This document shows, piece after piece, positions 46,495 to 58,433 of a DNA stretch of 64,000 bases (positions within the stretch are counted from its first letter, which is position 1; every line of letters begins with the position of its first letter). The DNA lies in NCBI GenBank assembly GCA_029204045.2, contig CM055062.1, forward strand, positions 3,764,386 through 3,828,385, in the 5' to 3' direction. This DNA is from Tillandsia leiboldiana. Its lineage: Eukaryota > Streptophyta > Magnoliopsida > Poales > Bromeliaceae. The notes under the pieces are model-generated. The model had not been told where the DNA came from and ran no database searches. It worked only from the letters and a program-made list of their open reading frames with translations. The translations under genes and the position numbers were made by a program.

Positions 46495-49046
46495 TCACTG
46501 TTTTAACCTTCTAACTGGCTTAACCTACATTAGAGGAAAAAAAATGAATTGAGATCAATAATTTTCAATATTTACCAAACTAATACATGTCATTGTTTAT
46601 GTATATATGTATTATACTTACAAGATAGGATGGCCAAGCAATAAATTGTCTTGCAGCATCACCTATCATCTTCATACCATGATAGCTCCGAATCAGACTC
46701 TCTGTAGGAATCATTACTACCTCAACATAGATTTCCCAATATTGATCACCTAATTTTTCGCCTCCTACAATAGTAGAAGGATCCTTACTAAATAAAAGTC
46801 CTCGTGCTACAGGGCGATGAGGTTGTCCAAGGGACATCAAGAACACTTCTTTATCATCCCGTCTAGGATTATCCTATATAGAGGCACATATATTTTACTA
46901 TTGGATAACTTTTAAAAATTAATATTAATCAAAATAGATGTTACCTCGGTTTCATGTTCATATCGCACCCTCCTTTTCTTCGTTTGGTGCACCTATATAT
47001 ATATAAATTAGAGAATGACATAACATATAATTTCACAATCTAGCTAGACAAGATATTTACTTGATAAGACGGAAATTGGTGATTGGATGATGACGATCGC
47101 ACTTCTCCTTCAAATGTATCATCAGGAATATTTGTATCAACAACATTCTACAAAAGAAATAACACTATGTAATTTCAACAAGATATTATTTAATAAATTC
47201 TTTTATAAATACTTAATTAGTAAAGTAAACCTGTTGACCATCCAATGGATTAGTAGGTGAAGGTGCATCGGTAGACTTATTTTGCATAATAGATGCTATC
47301 ATTGCTTTCATTTCAGCCAACTCGGTCTCCATAACTATCATTCTTTCCTTCATTCCTTTTGTTTCCTCCTCAGCTTTCTTTCTAGCCTCAGTTGCCATTC
47401 TTATACATGCTGCAGGTGTAGGTGCATCGGTCCAAATATGAGTAGGAGCAGGGCCCAAACCGAGGCCACGGACGTGACCATGTTTTTATTTTCCAAATAC
47501 ATCTGAGAATAAATCATCTACTTCTTTGGAACCTTTTTTTGCAAGATCTGGTTGATTCTTGGTCTTCACATCAATCTCTCTCTATAACAAGTCATGCATA
47601 TCACAATGAGTAGGTAGAAATGCAAATAATTTGAAATTTCCTCATCTTGTGGATCAAAGGAAACTGAACATAAATGTATAAACTGCCATAAAAGTGATCC
47701 TTAAAAAAAAACCAACTTACAATAAAGCTAAAATCTTTACAAATAAAAACTTAAAAAAATATTAATCTACTTACAATAAAGTTAGCACATTCTTCATTCA
47801 TCGGATTCCCATTTTTGTGAACATGAGTAATCTTAAATAGTTCGGCCCTAGTTGGCACTACTCCATTTTCCTTTCGCTGTTAACAATAAAAAAGTTTATA
47901 ATTCAGTGAATTCGTGTTATAGCATATATATGAACTTAGAAGAGAATAAGTGAATTAAGTGATTTACCTTTTCTTCACGAATACGAGCAAAACTTCTTGA
48001 GCCAGCAGTGTGAGTATTAATTTGCTTAGCACGGTTACTTTTGTTTCTTAAACTACGCGTCTGTATACAACATCAACTTGGTTAAAAGAAACATCTATAT
48101 AGCTACACTAGAAAACATTCACTTGGTTAAAAGAAAAAATGAAGAGTGAAATTGATAAAGAATGAAAAATTGTTTAAAGCACCTGTCCTTCTTCAGTATC
48201 CCAAAATTCAATCAATTGTCTCCATTGCTCCGGGAGGACTCTAGAATCGCGATCAACAAGACGTTCTTCATAAGTATTGTGAGCATCATAGTGCTTTTTC
48301 TTAATCTCACATTTGAAGTCCTTCCATTTTTTTCCAAGAGCTTTCATAACCCATAACCACTTATCATCTTCAAGATTATACTTTAACTATAAGAAATTCA
48401 CAAATATCAATTTACTGATAGATGTTTATGTATTAAAAATATAAAGAGAAATCAACTAATAAATTGATACCTTAATAATGTTCCACATTATCTTTTTATT
48501 ATCCAAAGGCATGTGCCTCCAATCCTTATATGTTAATGGTGCATCTTTTCCACTTCTAGCAACAGTGCCTAAGAAGTTTGTGAATTGCGCAGCTTTATCA
48601 CCAGTAGGCTGATCAAATTCATTAAAAGTAAGTGCCAACATATCACCATCATGCCTAGCCCATATTTTATGCATGCGAGTTGGACCTCTCCGATTACTAG
48701 ACTTTTTAGAAGAATCTGTTTTCAAATAATCATAAGAGATAGCTAAGAAATAAATATTCAATAGTGATCAATTGATTTTATAAACTAAATTCCTAAAGTT
48801 CGATGAACATGCATATCTTAGGGATTAATGAATACCCATATTTTCTTCAAGTTGGTCATCATCCGATATAAACTGGTTGTCCTTATCAACACCCAAATCA
48901 AAATCATTCTCCTCAAGGTCACCTCCAGATTGCCTAAGCGAGTGATTACTTGATGGAGTATTTTTCTGACTAGGATCACGAAAGTTTTTTGTTGCAATTC
49001 GAGGACCAAGTATAGAACGTCCTGGCTGAAATCGTGTACGCGCCAT
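46495..49046 (-). pseudogene. CACTA second gene (Transposase_24, Ptta/En-Spm type), one in-frame stop
   Basis: Ten exons with GT/AG borders can be read in phase: 49046-48836, 48715-48471, 48386-48183, 48060-47968, 47876-47775, 47581-47231, 47147-47061, 46992-46945, 46873-46622 and 46524-46495. The product starts MARTRFQPGRS and is acidic at the N-terminus. It carries the plant transposase Ptta/En-Spm region (KHYDAHNTYEERLVDRDSR, LPEQWRQLIEFW), a charged coiled coil (ARKKAEEETKGMKERMIVME) and a C-terminal domain ending in WPSYL plus a short last exon. TAA at 47488-47486 interrupts exon 6, although homologous sequence continues in the same frame. Proteins of this class are thought to bind the subterminal repeats. 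The last exon is the least certain. Confidence 0.8.
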
Positions 49047-49471
49047 AGTCAACCTGCAAAACAGTTAAAAAAAGATATATTATATCATCTTCTAGAATCA
49101 GTAAAATACTTATGTACTATTTAATAGAAGTATTAAAAAATAAAAACATTAAGAAATAAGCACCTACACATGAATTTTCAATATCATTGAGTAATTTGTT
49201 ATCTAAACAATCAAGAAAAAAGTTGAGGAATTTAGAAATCAATAGAATAAACAAAATCCTAAATGTTATGAATGTATAAACAAGCACTCTAATTATCATG
49301 AAATATGAATAATGAGACATTATTCAATTATATATAAAGCAAATTAACAAGCAATCAATATATACTTTTTTGTTAAATCGAAAATTGCTTATTAAAGTAA
49401 GAATCATTGAAATTGAATTCAATTTACAAGAGATTGAAGTCAAAGGATTGAATCAACCTTATAACTGAAAA

Positions 49472-52400
49472 TCAATCACCAGCTCCATCAGGCTCTAAGT
49501 CGTCACTTTGTATAGCATCTTTTGGGCGAGTAATATCTAAAGGTGTATTAATAGTTGTTCCAGGTATATCTGTCCTCGCCCAATTACCAGTGTCAATATC
49601 ATCACTAGTGGTGTTATCTCCATTTAAATTACTCTCTAAACCATTTGGGTAGTACATCTCCATATCATCTCCACACTCTTCCTCTTTTGCAGACATGTCA
49701 AACAAGTCTCTAGGTTTTGTACCAACTACAACATGCCAATCTTCCTCTAAGGGGTCTTGTACATAAAACACTTGTTCAACTTGTGATGCTAGTACAAATG
49801 GTTCATTTGCTATATTCTCATTATTATATAATAATCGATTGAAGTTAACGAGTGTAAATCCAAATTTGTCCTTCTTAATTCCTCTGCCTTCAGAACGCAC
49901 ATCTACCCAATCACATTTAAACAACACAACTTTTGCCTTTTCATTATAGTATAGTTCAATGATCTCTTTAAGAACTCCATAGTAAGCAACATCTCCTTTG
50001 ATAGGATTTTGATCCTTTGCACTAGAAAAACTTGAGGTGCTTGCAACGACAACAACACCACTATTTTGTGTTCTTCGTCTCTCCTCAACATCTTTCGTAT
50101 GAAATCTAAATCCATTAACAATATATCCTTTATATCTTCTTACTGTCATTAGAGGACCTGCTGCCAACCATCGAATTTCCTCTAGTGACTCCACATTCTC
50201 TTCTCTTGTCAAATTATGAACCTATTAAACAAAGACAAGCTAATTAATGTCTTAATTTTAACTATATATTAGTTAAGAAATTAAGTTTGAAGTGAAGTAT
50301 ACTTACATGTGATCTAAACCATTCATGAAAAGTTTCATTATGAATACGCTCGACATCACGCCTTCGCGCTCGATGATTATGTGCCTTGATTTCTTGAATA
50401 TGTTTTCTGTAAATAAATAAGCCTAACTAAATACACTATTAAATTTAAAAACTACAACATTTTGACTTTTAATTAATATTCAAGTTTAAGAACTTACTCA
50501 AGATAAGAGCTTATAGAATCGAAATTAAATAGCACATATCGATGAGCTTGTACCCACGTTGTATAATCCAAAGTTATAGTTTCGCCATTATCTAGTGCAC
50601 GACCAATATGGGAAAATAAGGTTTTCTTAGTCAAGTCACTAGCATTAGGATCATCATTTCTCACTGGACGGTTGAACCGAGTTTCAACACCATGTAAATA
50701 GCGAGAGCAAAATGTTAGGCTCTCCTCAATTAAATAGCCTTCCGCAATCGAACCTTCTGGATGTCTTCTATTTCGTACATATGACTTCAATCTCAAAAGA
50801 AACCTAAATATATAAAAATAAGAACCAAAATAGAATAAATAACAACAAAAAATGAGTAATTTATTAAATTACAAGTCAAATCTTAATATCATAATATACC
50901 TCTCAATTGGATACATCCAACGGTATTGCACTGGACCAGCAAGTTTGGCCTCACTAGCAAGGTGAATTGGCAAATGGACCATGACGTCGAAAAAGGATGG
51001 AGGAAATATTCTCTCAAGATGGCATATTGTCAATGCTATTCGATCTTCTAATTGTTGCATATCCTTCACCTGAATAGATTTACAGCACAATTCCCTAAAA
51101 AAGCTACTTAGCTCTATCAAGGCCAAGCTAACATTTTCTGGCAAGATCCTTCTAACAGCTAATGGGAGCAAATGCTGCATCAACACATGACTATCATGAC
51201 TCTTGAGCCCCAAAATTTTTAGCTCCTTAATATGTACACGATTTGAGATATTTGATGCATAACCATCAGGAAATTTAACTCCCTTTAATAATTTACAAAA
51301 AATTTCCTTTTCCTTTCCACTCATGGAGAAGCATGACGGGGGTAGATATGTTTTGGTTCCATTTGATACTGGATGAAGATCTTGTCTTATTCCCATTTCT
51401 TGAAGGTCAAGACGAGACTTGAAAGTATCTTTTGATTTTCCGTCTGAATTTAGTAATGTATAAACTACATTATCAGTACAATTCTTTTCAATATGCATAA
51501 CATCAAAGTTATGACGTACTAGAAGAGTTTCCCAATACGGCAATTCAAAAAAAATGCTCCGCTTCTTCCAATTATGTGAAGGTTGAACATCTTCAGCTCG
51601 CTTACGTTTTCCACTTCTTATATTACAATTATGCTTTCCCAATATAATGTTAACATCTTTGACTTGCTCTAAAACATCACAACCAGAAAGTGGAGTTGGT
51701 GCAGCTCTATGTTCCTGCTTACCATTGAAAGATGTGACATCACGTCGAAATTTATGTTCATTATCCAGGAATCTACGATGTCCCATGTAACAGAATTTTC
51801 TTCCATGCTTTAAATATTCAGAGCAAGTTTCACCATTACAATAAGGACAAGCAAGTCGCCCTTTTGTGCTCCATCCCGAAAGACAAGCATAGCCTGGAAA
51901 ATCACTAATGGTCCACAAAATTGCGGCACGCATTTGAAATGTTTGTTTGCAAGATACATCGTATGTTTTGATGCCTTCATCCCATAACTCCTTTAATTCA
52001 TCTATCAATGGCTGCATGTACACATCAATATCATTCCCAGGGGCAGATGGACCAGGAATAAGTAATGAGAGTATAAAGTATGGTTGCTTCATGCACATCC
52101 AAGGGGGCAAATTATAAGGAATTAAAACAACAGGCCATGTGCTATGAGCAATACTCATTGTGCTAAATGGATTAAAGCCATCACTTGCCAGCCCTAGCCT
52201 AACATTCCGCGGGTCCGATGAAAACAATTGATGCTTGTAGTCAAAATCTTTCCATGCAGGAGAGTCAGCAGGATGTCTAAGTACTCCATCTTTTGTACGC
52301 CCGTCGTTATGCCATCTCATATCTGCTGCTGTTTTTGAAGACATAAATAACCTTTGTAGTCTTGGTTTTAGTGGAAAGTACCTCAATACTTTTGCAGAAA

Positions 52401-53274
52401 CCTTTTGTTCACGATTCTTTCTTGATTTTTTAATTTTTACTTTACTTTCAACAGTTTTCCACCTTGAGACACCACAGACATGGCATAAAGATGCATTAGC
52501 AAATTCCTTCCGATATAGCATACAATTATTTGGGCATGCATCAATTTTCTCGTAGCCTAGACCCAAATCTTTAATGATTTTGTCAGTCTCATAAAAGGTA
52601 CTTGGCAAAGTTTCACCTGCTGGTAATACTTCTTTTAACAATTTTAAAAGCATTTCAAAGCTTTTATTGCTCCATCCCCCTAAGCATTTTATTTGTAATA
52701 GTCTCACAATAAATGAGAGTTTTGAGAACTTCTTACAACCTGGATATATTTCTTGATTAGCATCTTTCACTAAATTATAAAATTTTTTAGTCTCTTCATC
52801 TGGCTCCGCTGTCAATTCTTCAATATCTAAATCTCCCACATCTAAATCTAACTCTGGATTAAAAAATGCATCGTGTAAAAGATCGTTCATTTCATCACTG
52901 ATTTGTTCATTCTGAATGTTGACATTCTCATTAGGTTTTGTTTGGATAATATCCTCTCCATGAAATATCCATCTTGTATAACCTTGCATAAATCCATCAC
53001 ATAACAGATGTTCATAGACAACTTCCTCTTCTTTCCAAAAGCAATTAGTGCATTTTCTACATGGGCAAAGGATCATACTTTCTTTAGATGCATTGTCAAA
53101 TGCAAATTTGAGGAATTGATTCAATCCTTGTTGGTAATCATCACTTGACCTAAATATATTAATTGAATGGTACAAATAAATATTACTTAATTTTATATAC
53201 TAACATAACTTAATATTCATAACTTTAGAAATATTAGAACATTACCTTGGCTTAAGAATCCATGTCTTATCCAT
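49472..53274 (-). CDS. CACTA transposase, TNP2 type (five exons, open frame)
   Basis: Splicing exons 53274-53246, 53149-50900, 50803-50498, 50406-50307 and 50221-49472 gives one frame of 1,144 codons plus stop, all with GT donors and AG acceptors. Exon 1 encodes only MDKTWILKPR, the usual start of these proteins. In order the domains are: transposase-associated (Cys-rich, ILCPCRKCTNCFW), tnp2 core (VVLIPYNLPPWMCMKQPYF, ISDFPGYACLSGWSTKG, CPYCNGET), a DUF4218-like region (HLASEAKLAGPVQYRWMYPIER continuing into exons 3-4) and a DUF4216-like region in exon 5 (YYGVLKEIIELYYNEK, FKCDWVDV). It would cut and rejoin the CACTA ends in the nucleus. No disabling mutation is seen by eye. I did not assign the catalytic acidic residues. 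The promoter should lie right of 53274. Confidence 0.92.
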
Positions 53275-54820
53275 ATCCTAGACAAGTAATTTAGGTATTC
53301 TTGACAATAGAATTACCTGTATATGCATAAAAGTTAGTATTTTAAGTTCAGTTACATTGACATCATTATTAAGAGCTAAAATATATATGTGTGCATGAGG
53401 TGTCAATCTTATCCTTTTCTTTAGACATTATTTGCACATTTTAAGCTGATATTTTCAGCTTAGAAAAAGCATGAGGTGGCACAAGTACGTCAATTTTGCG
53501 TAAAAAAAGCCCTTGAAGTTTCAGAAATGTAGTTTTCTAGCTGGTTAAACTATGACTATCATTTTTATGCCACTATTTTCTTATGAAATAAATTGTGATT
53601 ATGCATTTGCATCAATTAAAAGTAATGCATGAGTTCTACTCTACTTAAGGCAAACATTAAGAACTATTCATCAATACAAGTGTCACTATGTAGCAGAATT
53701 AATTTAATGCGACAGGGGTGATGACTAGTTCATATTCAATCATTCAACTAGATATAGAACATATTATGAGATATGTTAACCTAAGACTTGGGGTATTACA
53801 TCCTCACCCCCTTAACAAAATTGAGTCCTCTAAATTGACTTACCTTTTACTCAAACAAATCCATAAGCAAATTCAATCACAAGACTTTTTAGTTATGTTC
53901 AATTAAGTAAACCGTCAAAATTATATATTGCGGTTTTAGATATCCTATCTATATGTTTCCAATTAATTATAGGTCTCTTTAGTTATGTTATAGGCACCTT
54001 TGTTTCAGCTCTTGCTACCAAAAGGACTTGATTGGCTAGGCGATGATCCAAAGGCTCCAATTAACAGGTAAAAAGCAAACGAATCCATCCTTAATTAAAT
54101 GAAACAAACAAATAACATATAATACATAGAACACGTATGTACTCTGCACAAGTATGTAATCCTATCAAGCAAAAAGCTTTGAAACCAAAAACTTAATCCC
54201 TCCAACCCTCCCACACTGCACAAAGAAAAGCCGAAACTCCTAAAAGGAAAATGAGATGGAGATCTCTAGCAATTTAGTAGTTTCATCCAAGCGGCCTGAG
54301 AACTTATCAAACTTTTGAGAGGTTTAAACCGAAAGAAAAAACCAAAATTAAGGGTATTTAAACGAGTTTAGAAATCAGAGGCATATCATGTAGAAGAATA
54401 CACATTTCTCTGAACTTTTGTAAGAAAATTTACCTATTTAAATTTGGCAGGAAATGCGAGGCCCCAAATCTTTTAATGTTGACTCAGTAAAGTTGATACA
54501 CCCTCAACTTATTTGGTCCAAGACCAACAAAACTCTTAACACAGTAGATGTCAGGTTAATTAATCACCTGCGCCATTTAATAGTTCCTTAATTACTTCCG
54601 GCCAATTTTTTCTGAAAGACTTATATAACCTCCACTAACTCAACTCAAATCTGTTAAACTTAATTTAGATCAGATTTGATAATTGTACCTGATAATTGTA
54701 CCTCTTAAAGAATTATTGTAACCTCCACTAACTCAACCTAATATATAAAATAAAAAGGTGCCTTTTCTTAATGTGAGCAAGATCTGAAACAAAATAACCA
54801 AAAAAAAACAGAACAATCTA
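53275..54820. other. Upstream region of the CACTA transposase gene
   Basis: About 1.5 kb of AT-rich DNA between the transposase start and the GC-rich repeats. It probably holds the promoter and 5' leader of the minus-strand gene. I see no clear TATA choice, no ORF worth calling and no nested element ends. Confidence 0.5.
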
Positions 54821-55320
54821 ATGTCGTTGGAGAAGAGGCTCAAACCTGGACAGAGGTCCGAGCGTGGTTGTAGAAGACGCTCGAACCGGAGAGCGTCGAC
54901 ACCGCGCGTAGTGGAGAAGACGCGCGCTCCACAGAGCTTCGATCTTCAGCCTGAGAGCGTCGTGGTGTCCGCGTGCGTGGGGCAGTCGTGGTGTCCGCGT
55001 GCGTGGCGCTCCACAGAGCTTCGAGCTTCTAATGTCGTTGGAGAAGAGGCTCGAAGCGTCGACACCGCGCGTAGTGGAGAAGAGGCGCGCTCCACAGAGC
55101 TTCGATCTTCAGCCTGCTGAGAGCGTCGTGGTGTCCGCGCGCGTGCGTGGGGCAGTAGTTGATCGGTACGGGCCAGAGATGGTGCGTGGTGGAGGGGGGA
55201 AGAGAACCGCCAGAGATAGAGGTAGAGGGGGGAAGGAACGCGAGCGCGTAGGTCTGGTCGTGCGCGCGCGGGAAATGAAAATCCCACCAAAAAAATGGCG
55301 CGGTCTCTTGGCGGTTCACC
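54821..55320. repeat. GC-rich direct duplication near the right CACTA end
   Basis: A segment of about 130-150 bp starting TAATGTCGTTGGAGAAGAGG (54820) recurs at about 55029. It includes AGCGTCGACACCGCGCGTAG and CTCCACAGAGCTTCGATCTT and ends GTGCGTGGGGCAG. The second copy has a small internal deletion and a GCT insertion. It contrasts sharply with the AT-rich surroundings. ORFs across it on both strands look like base-composition effects. Confidence 0.8.
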
Positions 55321-55339
55321 AAATGTGTTGATAGGACTC

Positions 55340-55604
55340 TAGCAAATTAATTACTGGCAATTAGCAAATTAATTACTGGCAATTAATTCAAATGCCAGTA
55401 TTAATTAGGTTTTAGTGGCATTTTTTGCAAATGCCATTAAAAAAAATGCCAGTAAAAATTTTTTTAGGTATTTTTAATATAATTTTTTTTAAGATTAAAT
55501 AAATAAATAAAATAAAATAAATATAATTTTTTTTTTAACGGCATTTTTAAAAAACTGCCGGCAAAAATTTATTTTTGGTGGCTTTTTTCCTAAATGCCAC
55601 CACA
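55340..55604. repeat. Right subterminal region of the CACTA element
   Basis: Carries inverted and direct copies of ATGCCAGTA, TGGCATTTTT and AATTAATTACTGGC. The first repeat is AGCAAATTAATTACTGGCA, present twice at 55342-55381. TGCCA/TGGCA motifs match the core of the left 68-bp units, but the array is shorter and AT-richer. Confidence 0.8.
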
Positions 55605-55637
55605 AAAGTGCCGCTAAAAGCCAACATTGGTGTAGTG
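55605..55637 (-). repeat. Right terminal inverted repeat of the CACTA element
   Basis: The reverse complement matches 42491-42523 perfectly over 33 bp. It ends TGTAGTG at 55637. Confidence 0.95.
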
Positions 55638-56768
55638 ATACCTCAACTTCTGACTTGCTCACTAAGTTTATTAGAGAAGCCCTCTATTGGACATATTGAT
55701 TGATTACCATGCATGATTAATGATATAAATGTGAGCCTACTCCGACCGTTGTGTGAGATTTTGAGGATCTTGAGTCCTTTCGTTCTGAGAGTGAGCGTGG
55801 ATTTTGATTATAGCCTGCAGGAGCCACTTTGAACTCGATAGAGATGCGCGGATACATTTTCCTCGGTGGGGTCGCGCCCCTCGGGTGCCCCGTCCGGAGA
55901 GGGCCTATTACTTTAGTATCGCGACTTGTCGACGCCGTCCGCGTGGGACGCCCTACGTAAATCCCGTCCTCTTGTGGATGTGTGGTAGTAGGTGGGCGCA
56001 GGCTTGACTGGACCCTATATGACAATCAGTTCGATTGGGTCGATTGAGCACCTCGTGTGCGAGTGGTTGCATATCTTTTCATCTGTATCACCGGTTGAGC
56101 ATTTAGATTGAGGCATGGTAGCTGTTGAGTATTTTCAGCTTTTCTTATTTAGTTTTTTCTGCATCGTTATCTTATGCCTCTAGTAGACTTAGTGGGCAGA
56201 CCGTCGGGCTTGGTGGCGGTACCCACTGAGAATTACGTGTTGGTGTAGTTCTCACACCCTCTGTCGGTGACAGTTTTGCAGAGGCTTCTTCTCTGGTTCC
56301 TACCTCAGCTGTTGCTGCTTCTTCTGATCGAGGCGAGGAAGTAACGAGCTAGATCCCTACCTGTCTTTGGAGAATAGCTGTACCCCCTTATTGGAGATTT
56401 ATTGTACAGTCTGTTAGATTGTTTATTTTTTTACTTTTGAGAGATTGATGTATTGTGAGGATCTGACTTGTACTATGAGCCTATACACTGATGTATTGTT
56501 ATTTTAGTTACCTCCCCGTTTGGGTTTTTAGATGTTGTATCAGAGGATGATGTATTATTATTATTTTTTGGGAGGTGGATACTGTATTTTATTTTCAGTT
56601 GTACAGTGGTTGGATTTTAGTTTTACAGCAGTTTACTTTTTAGCTCTGATATCTGTTTAGCTATAGTTTATCCTTACAGGTTGGACGCTTCGCCTATGCG
56701 GGGTTTTCCATATAGGTGGCGGATCTGTTGGCGAGCCCGGGTCGCAGTTTCGACCCCGGGGCGTGACA
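55638..56768 (+). repeat. LTR E, third fragment
   Basis: Continues LTR E after the CACTA element and aligns with the second half of solo LTR D. The GATGCGCGGATAC and GGGGTCGCGCCCCTCG block lies at 55840 (D: 12560), TAGTGGGCAGACCGTCGGGC-like sequence at about 56185 (D: 12925), and the end GGGGCGTGACA at 56768 (D: 13406). No matching target duplication exists between its two outer borders (GGGGG before 20729, ATTTT after 56768). Confidence 0.85.
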
Positions 56769-58433
56769 ATTTTCGTTTATGGCATTGATTCATAGTTTTA
56801 CTATTCTGCTCTTTCAGTTATAGTTGCTTTCATTCAGTATGACTTGTACATGATTATCAATACCCGGTTACTCCAGCATTGTGATTAGTATGTATATCTG
56901 CCATTACCTGCTCCCTTTTACTTCAGCTGTAATGACACGACTTTTCTAGTAATTTTTACCCTCCTGTTAATAAAGTGTTTCTTATAGTGATTTTGAATTA
57001 TCGAGTTTCTGTAAGTCGGTCGGTGTGTTGCATGAGTATTTTTCTGTGAAAGAACACGTAAAACGATGACCGACGGTGCGATCGGATCTGGAATCCGACC
57101 TTGGGATCTCCCGGAATAGGGTTTTTAGTGTCGCGATGACTTAGCGCGCATCGGAATCCGTGCAAAAGATCTAGCACGCTTTTCGAGGAATCTTGGAATT
57201 ATCTCGGGAGTAGATATTTATTGTGATATAATAAATATCCGAATATTGGGATTTTCCTTTTTACGTACGTATAATAAAAGGAAAAATAAAAGAAAATAAA
57301 AGGAATTAAAAGGATAATTAAACCCCGGTTACCGTAAGGAAAACCCTAGTGCGTACCGAAGACCAAAAATAAAACCCTAGTTCAGAGGAGAGAAGAGATA
57401 AGAGAACCCTAACCGGAGGAGAAAAGAAGGAAAGAAGGAGAAAGCGGAGGGACCCGATCGCCCCGATTGACGTGCCGGAGACCGGAGAACGAGACGCCAT
57501 CTTCTACGGGGAGCGGATCCGGATCCCCAACGCCTCGAAGGAACAAGATCGATTCTTTAATCCCGATAGATCGAGGTTAGCGACTGTTATCTCTTTTGAC
57601 GAATTAATCGGGGGTTTTTCGTGTTCTTTTAAGGTTAATCTTTTCGGTACATTGATCACGGGTTTTTGATTTTTGGGTTTTTGATCAATGTTTTGTCCTT
57701 GTTCTTGATCGGATTGATCGGTGGTTTTTAATCGGTCTTTTGATCGGGATTTCGGTCGATGTTTTGTTGTTCATCGATCAATGGGTTAGTTGTTAGATTT
57801 ACCGCGGTTTTGTTCGGGAGTTTTTGCGGGTGTTTCGTCGGAGCATGGGGAGTTAACGGGAGGCCGCCGCCGCCGTTGTTAGACGGGAGGTCGCTGCCGC
57901 CGTTACCATGTTCGCGGGGTCGCCGCCGGAGTCGCACGGGAGCAAAAACGGAGAATAAAACCGAAAAAAGGGGGTATTACTGTTCACCCCGTACGGTTTT
58001 CTCCACCGAGGTCCACGGGCCACAGCGTGCACCCGGCGCACGCCCCGCAGCAAGAAAGCACGGACCCGGCGCACGATTCCGTGCGCCGGCCCGGCCCGCT
58101 CAGGCGCGGTGCACGCTACAGCGTGCACCCGGTGCGCGCCGCAGCTCCTTGCGGCCGTAAGCCCGGTGCATGCCTCGGTCGTGCACCGGCCCGGCCCAAC
58201 TTCCCTGGTGCACGCCTCCTGGGTGAGCCGGGTCTGCGCCGCCGCCTCCACTGTGCGGTGAGCCTGGTCCACACCTCAGCCGTGCACCACCCGTCAGCCG
58301 GAAGTTCGGTAGCTCCGTTTTGGTCCGTTTTTCCACCGTTTTGAGCGCTGTTTTCTCCGTTGGGATCACCATTTCAGCTGTTTTCTTGGCATGGCTACTT
58401 GGGATCTTTTAGGTCACCGTTTCGCCATGTCAG
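56769..58433. other. Unassigned LTR-like region with GTGCAC-rich block
   Basis: No coding sequence I can support. The first part (56769-57480) is AT-rich, with AAACCCTAG motifs at about 57350-57415, as seen near the transcribed start of plant LTRs. The middle is rich in GATCGAT/GATCGG words (57545-57790). The block 57850-58290 is strongly GC-rich with six GTGCAC palindromes. It is probably part of another retrotransposon LTR into which element F is inserted, but I found no partner copy or ends. It shows no similarity to the missing 5' half of element C. Confidence 0.45.

Larger units (their letters stand above)
42491..55637 (-). mobile_element. CACTA (En/Spm, CMC) DNA transposon, 13.1 kb
   Basis: Perfect 33-bp terminal inverted repeats beginning CACTACACCAATGTTGGC lie at 42491-42523 and 55605-55637. 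Subterminal repeats rich in GTGGCA/TGCCAC flank both ends. Inside are two minus-strand genes: a TNP2-type transposase (49472-53274) and a Ptta/En-Spm second protein (46495-49046). The transposase gene splices to an uninterrupted frame, so the element may be autonomous or recently so. No perfect 3-bp target duplication is seen (TAT on the left, ATA on the right). It sits inside LTR E. Confidence 0.95.

Noticed and set aside
54821..55331. ORFs of about 100 codons on both strands near the CACTA right end
   Set aside because: They come from the GC-rich duplicated segment with few stops, and no domain is visible. A captured gene fragment cannot be excluded without a search.
57759..58372. ORFs of 90-139 codons in the GC-rich block before element F
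   Set aside because: Base-composition effect on both strands; no recognisable protein.
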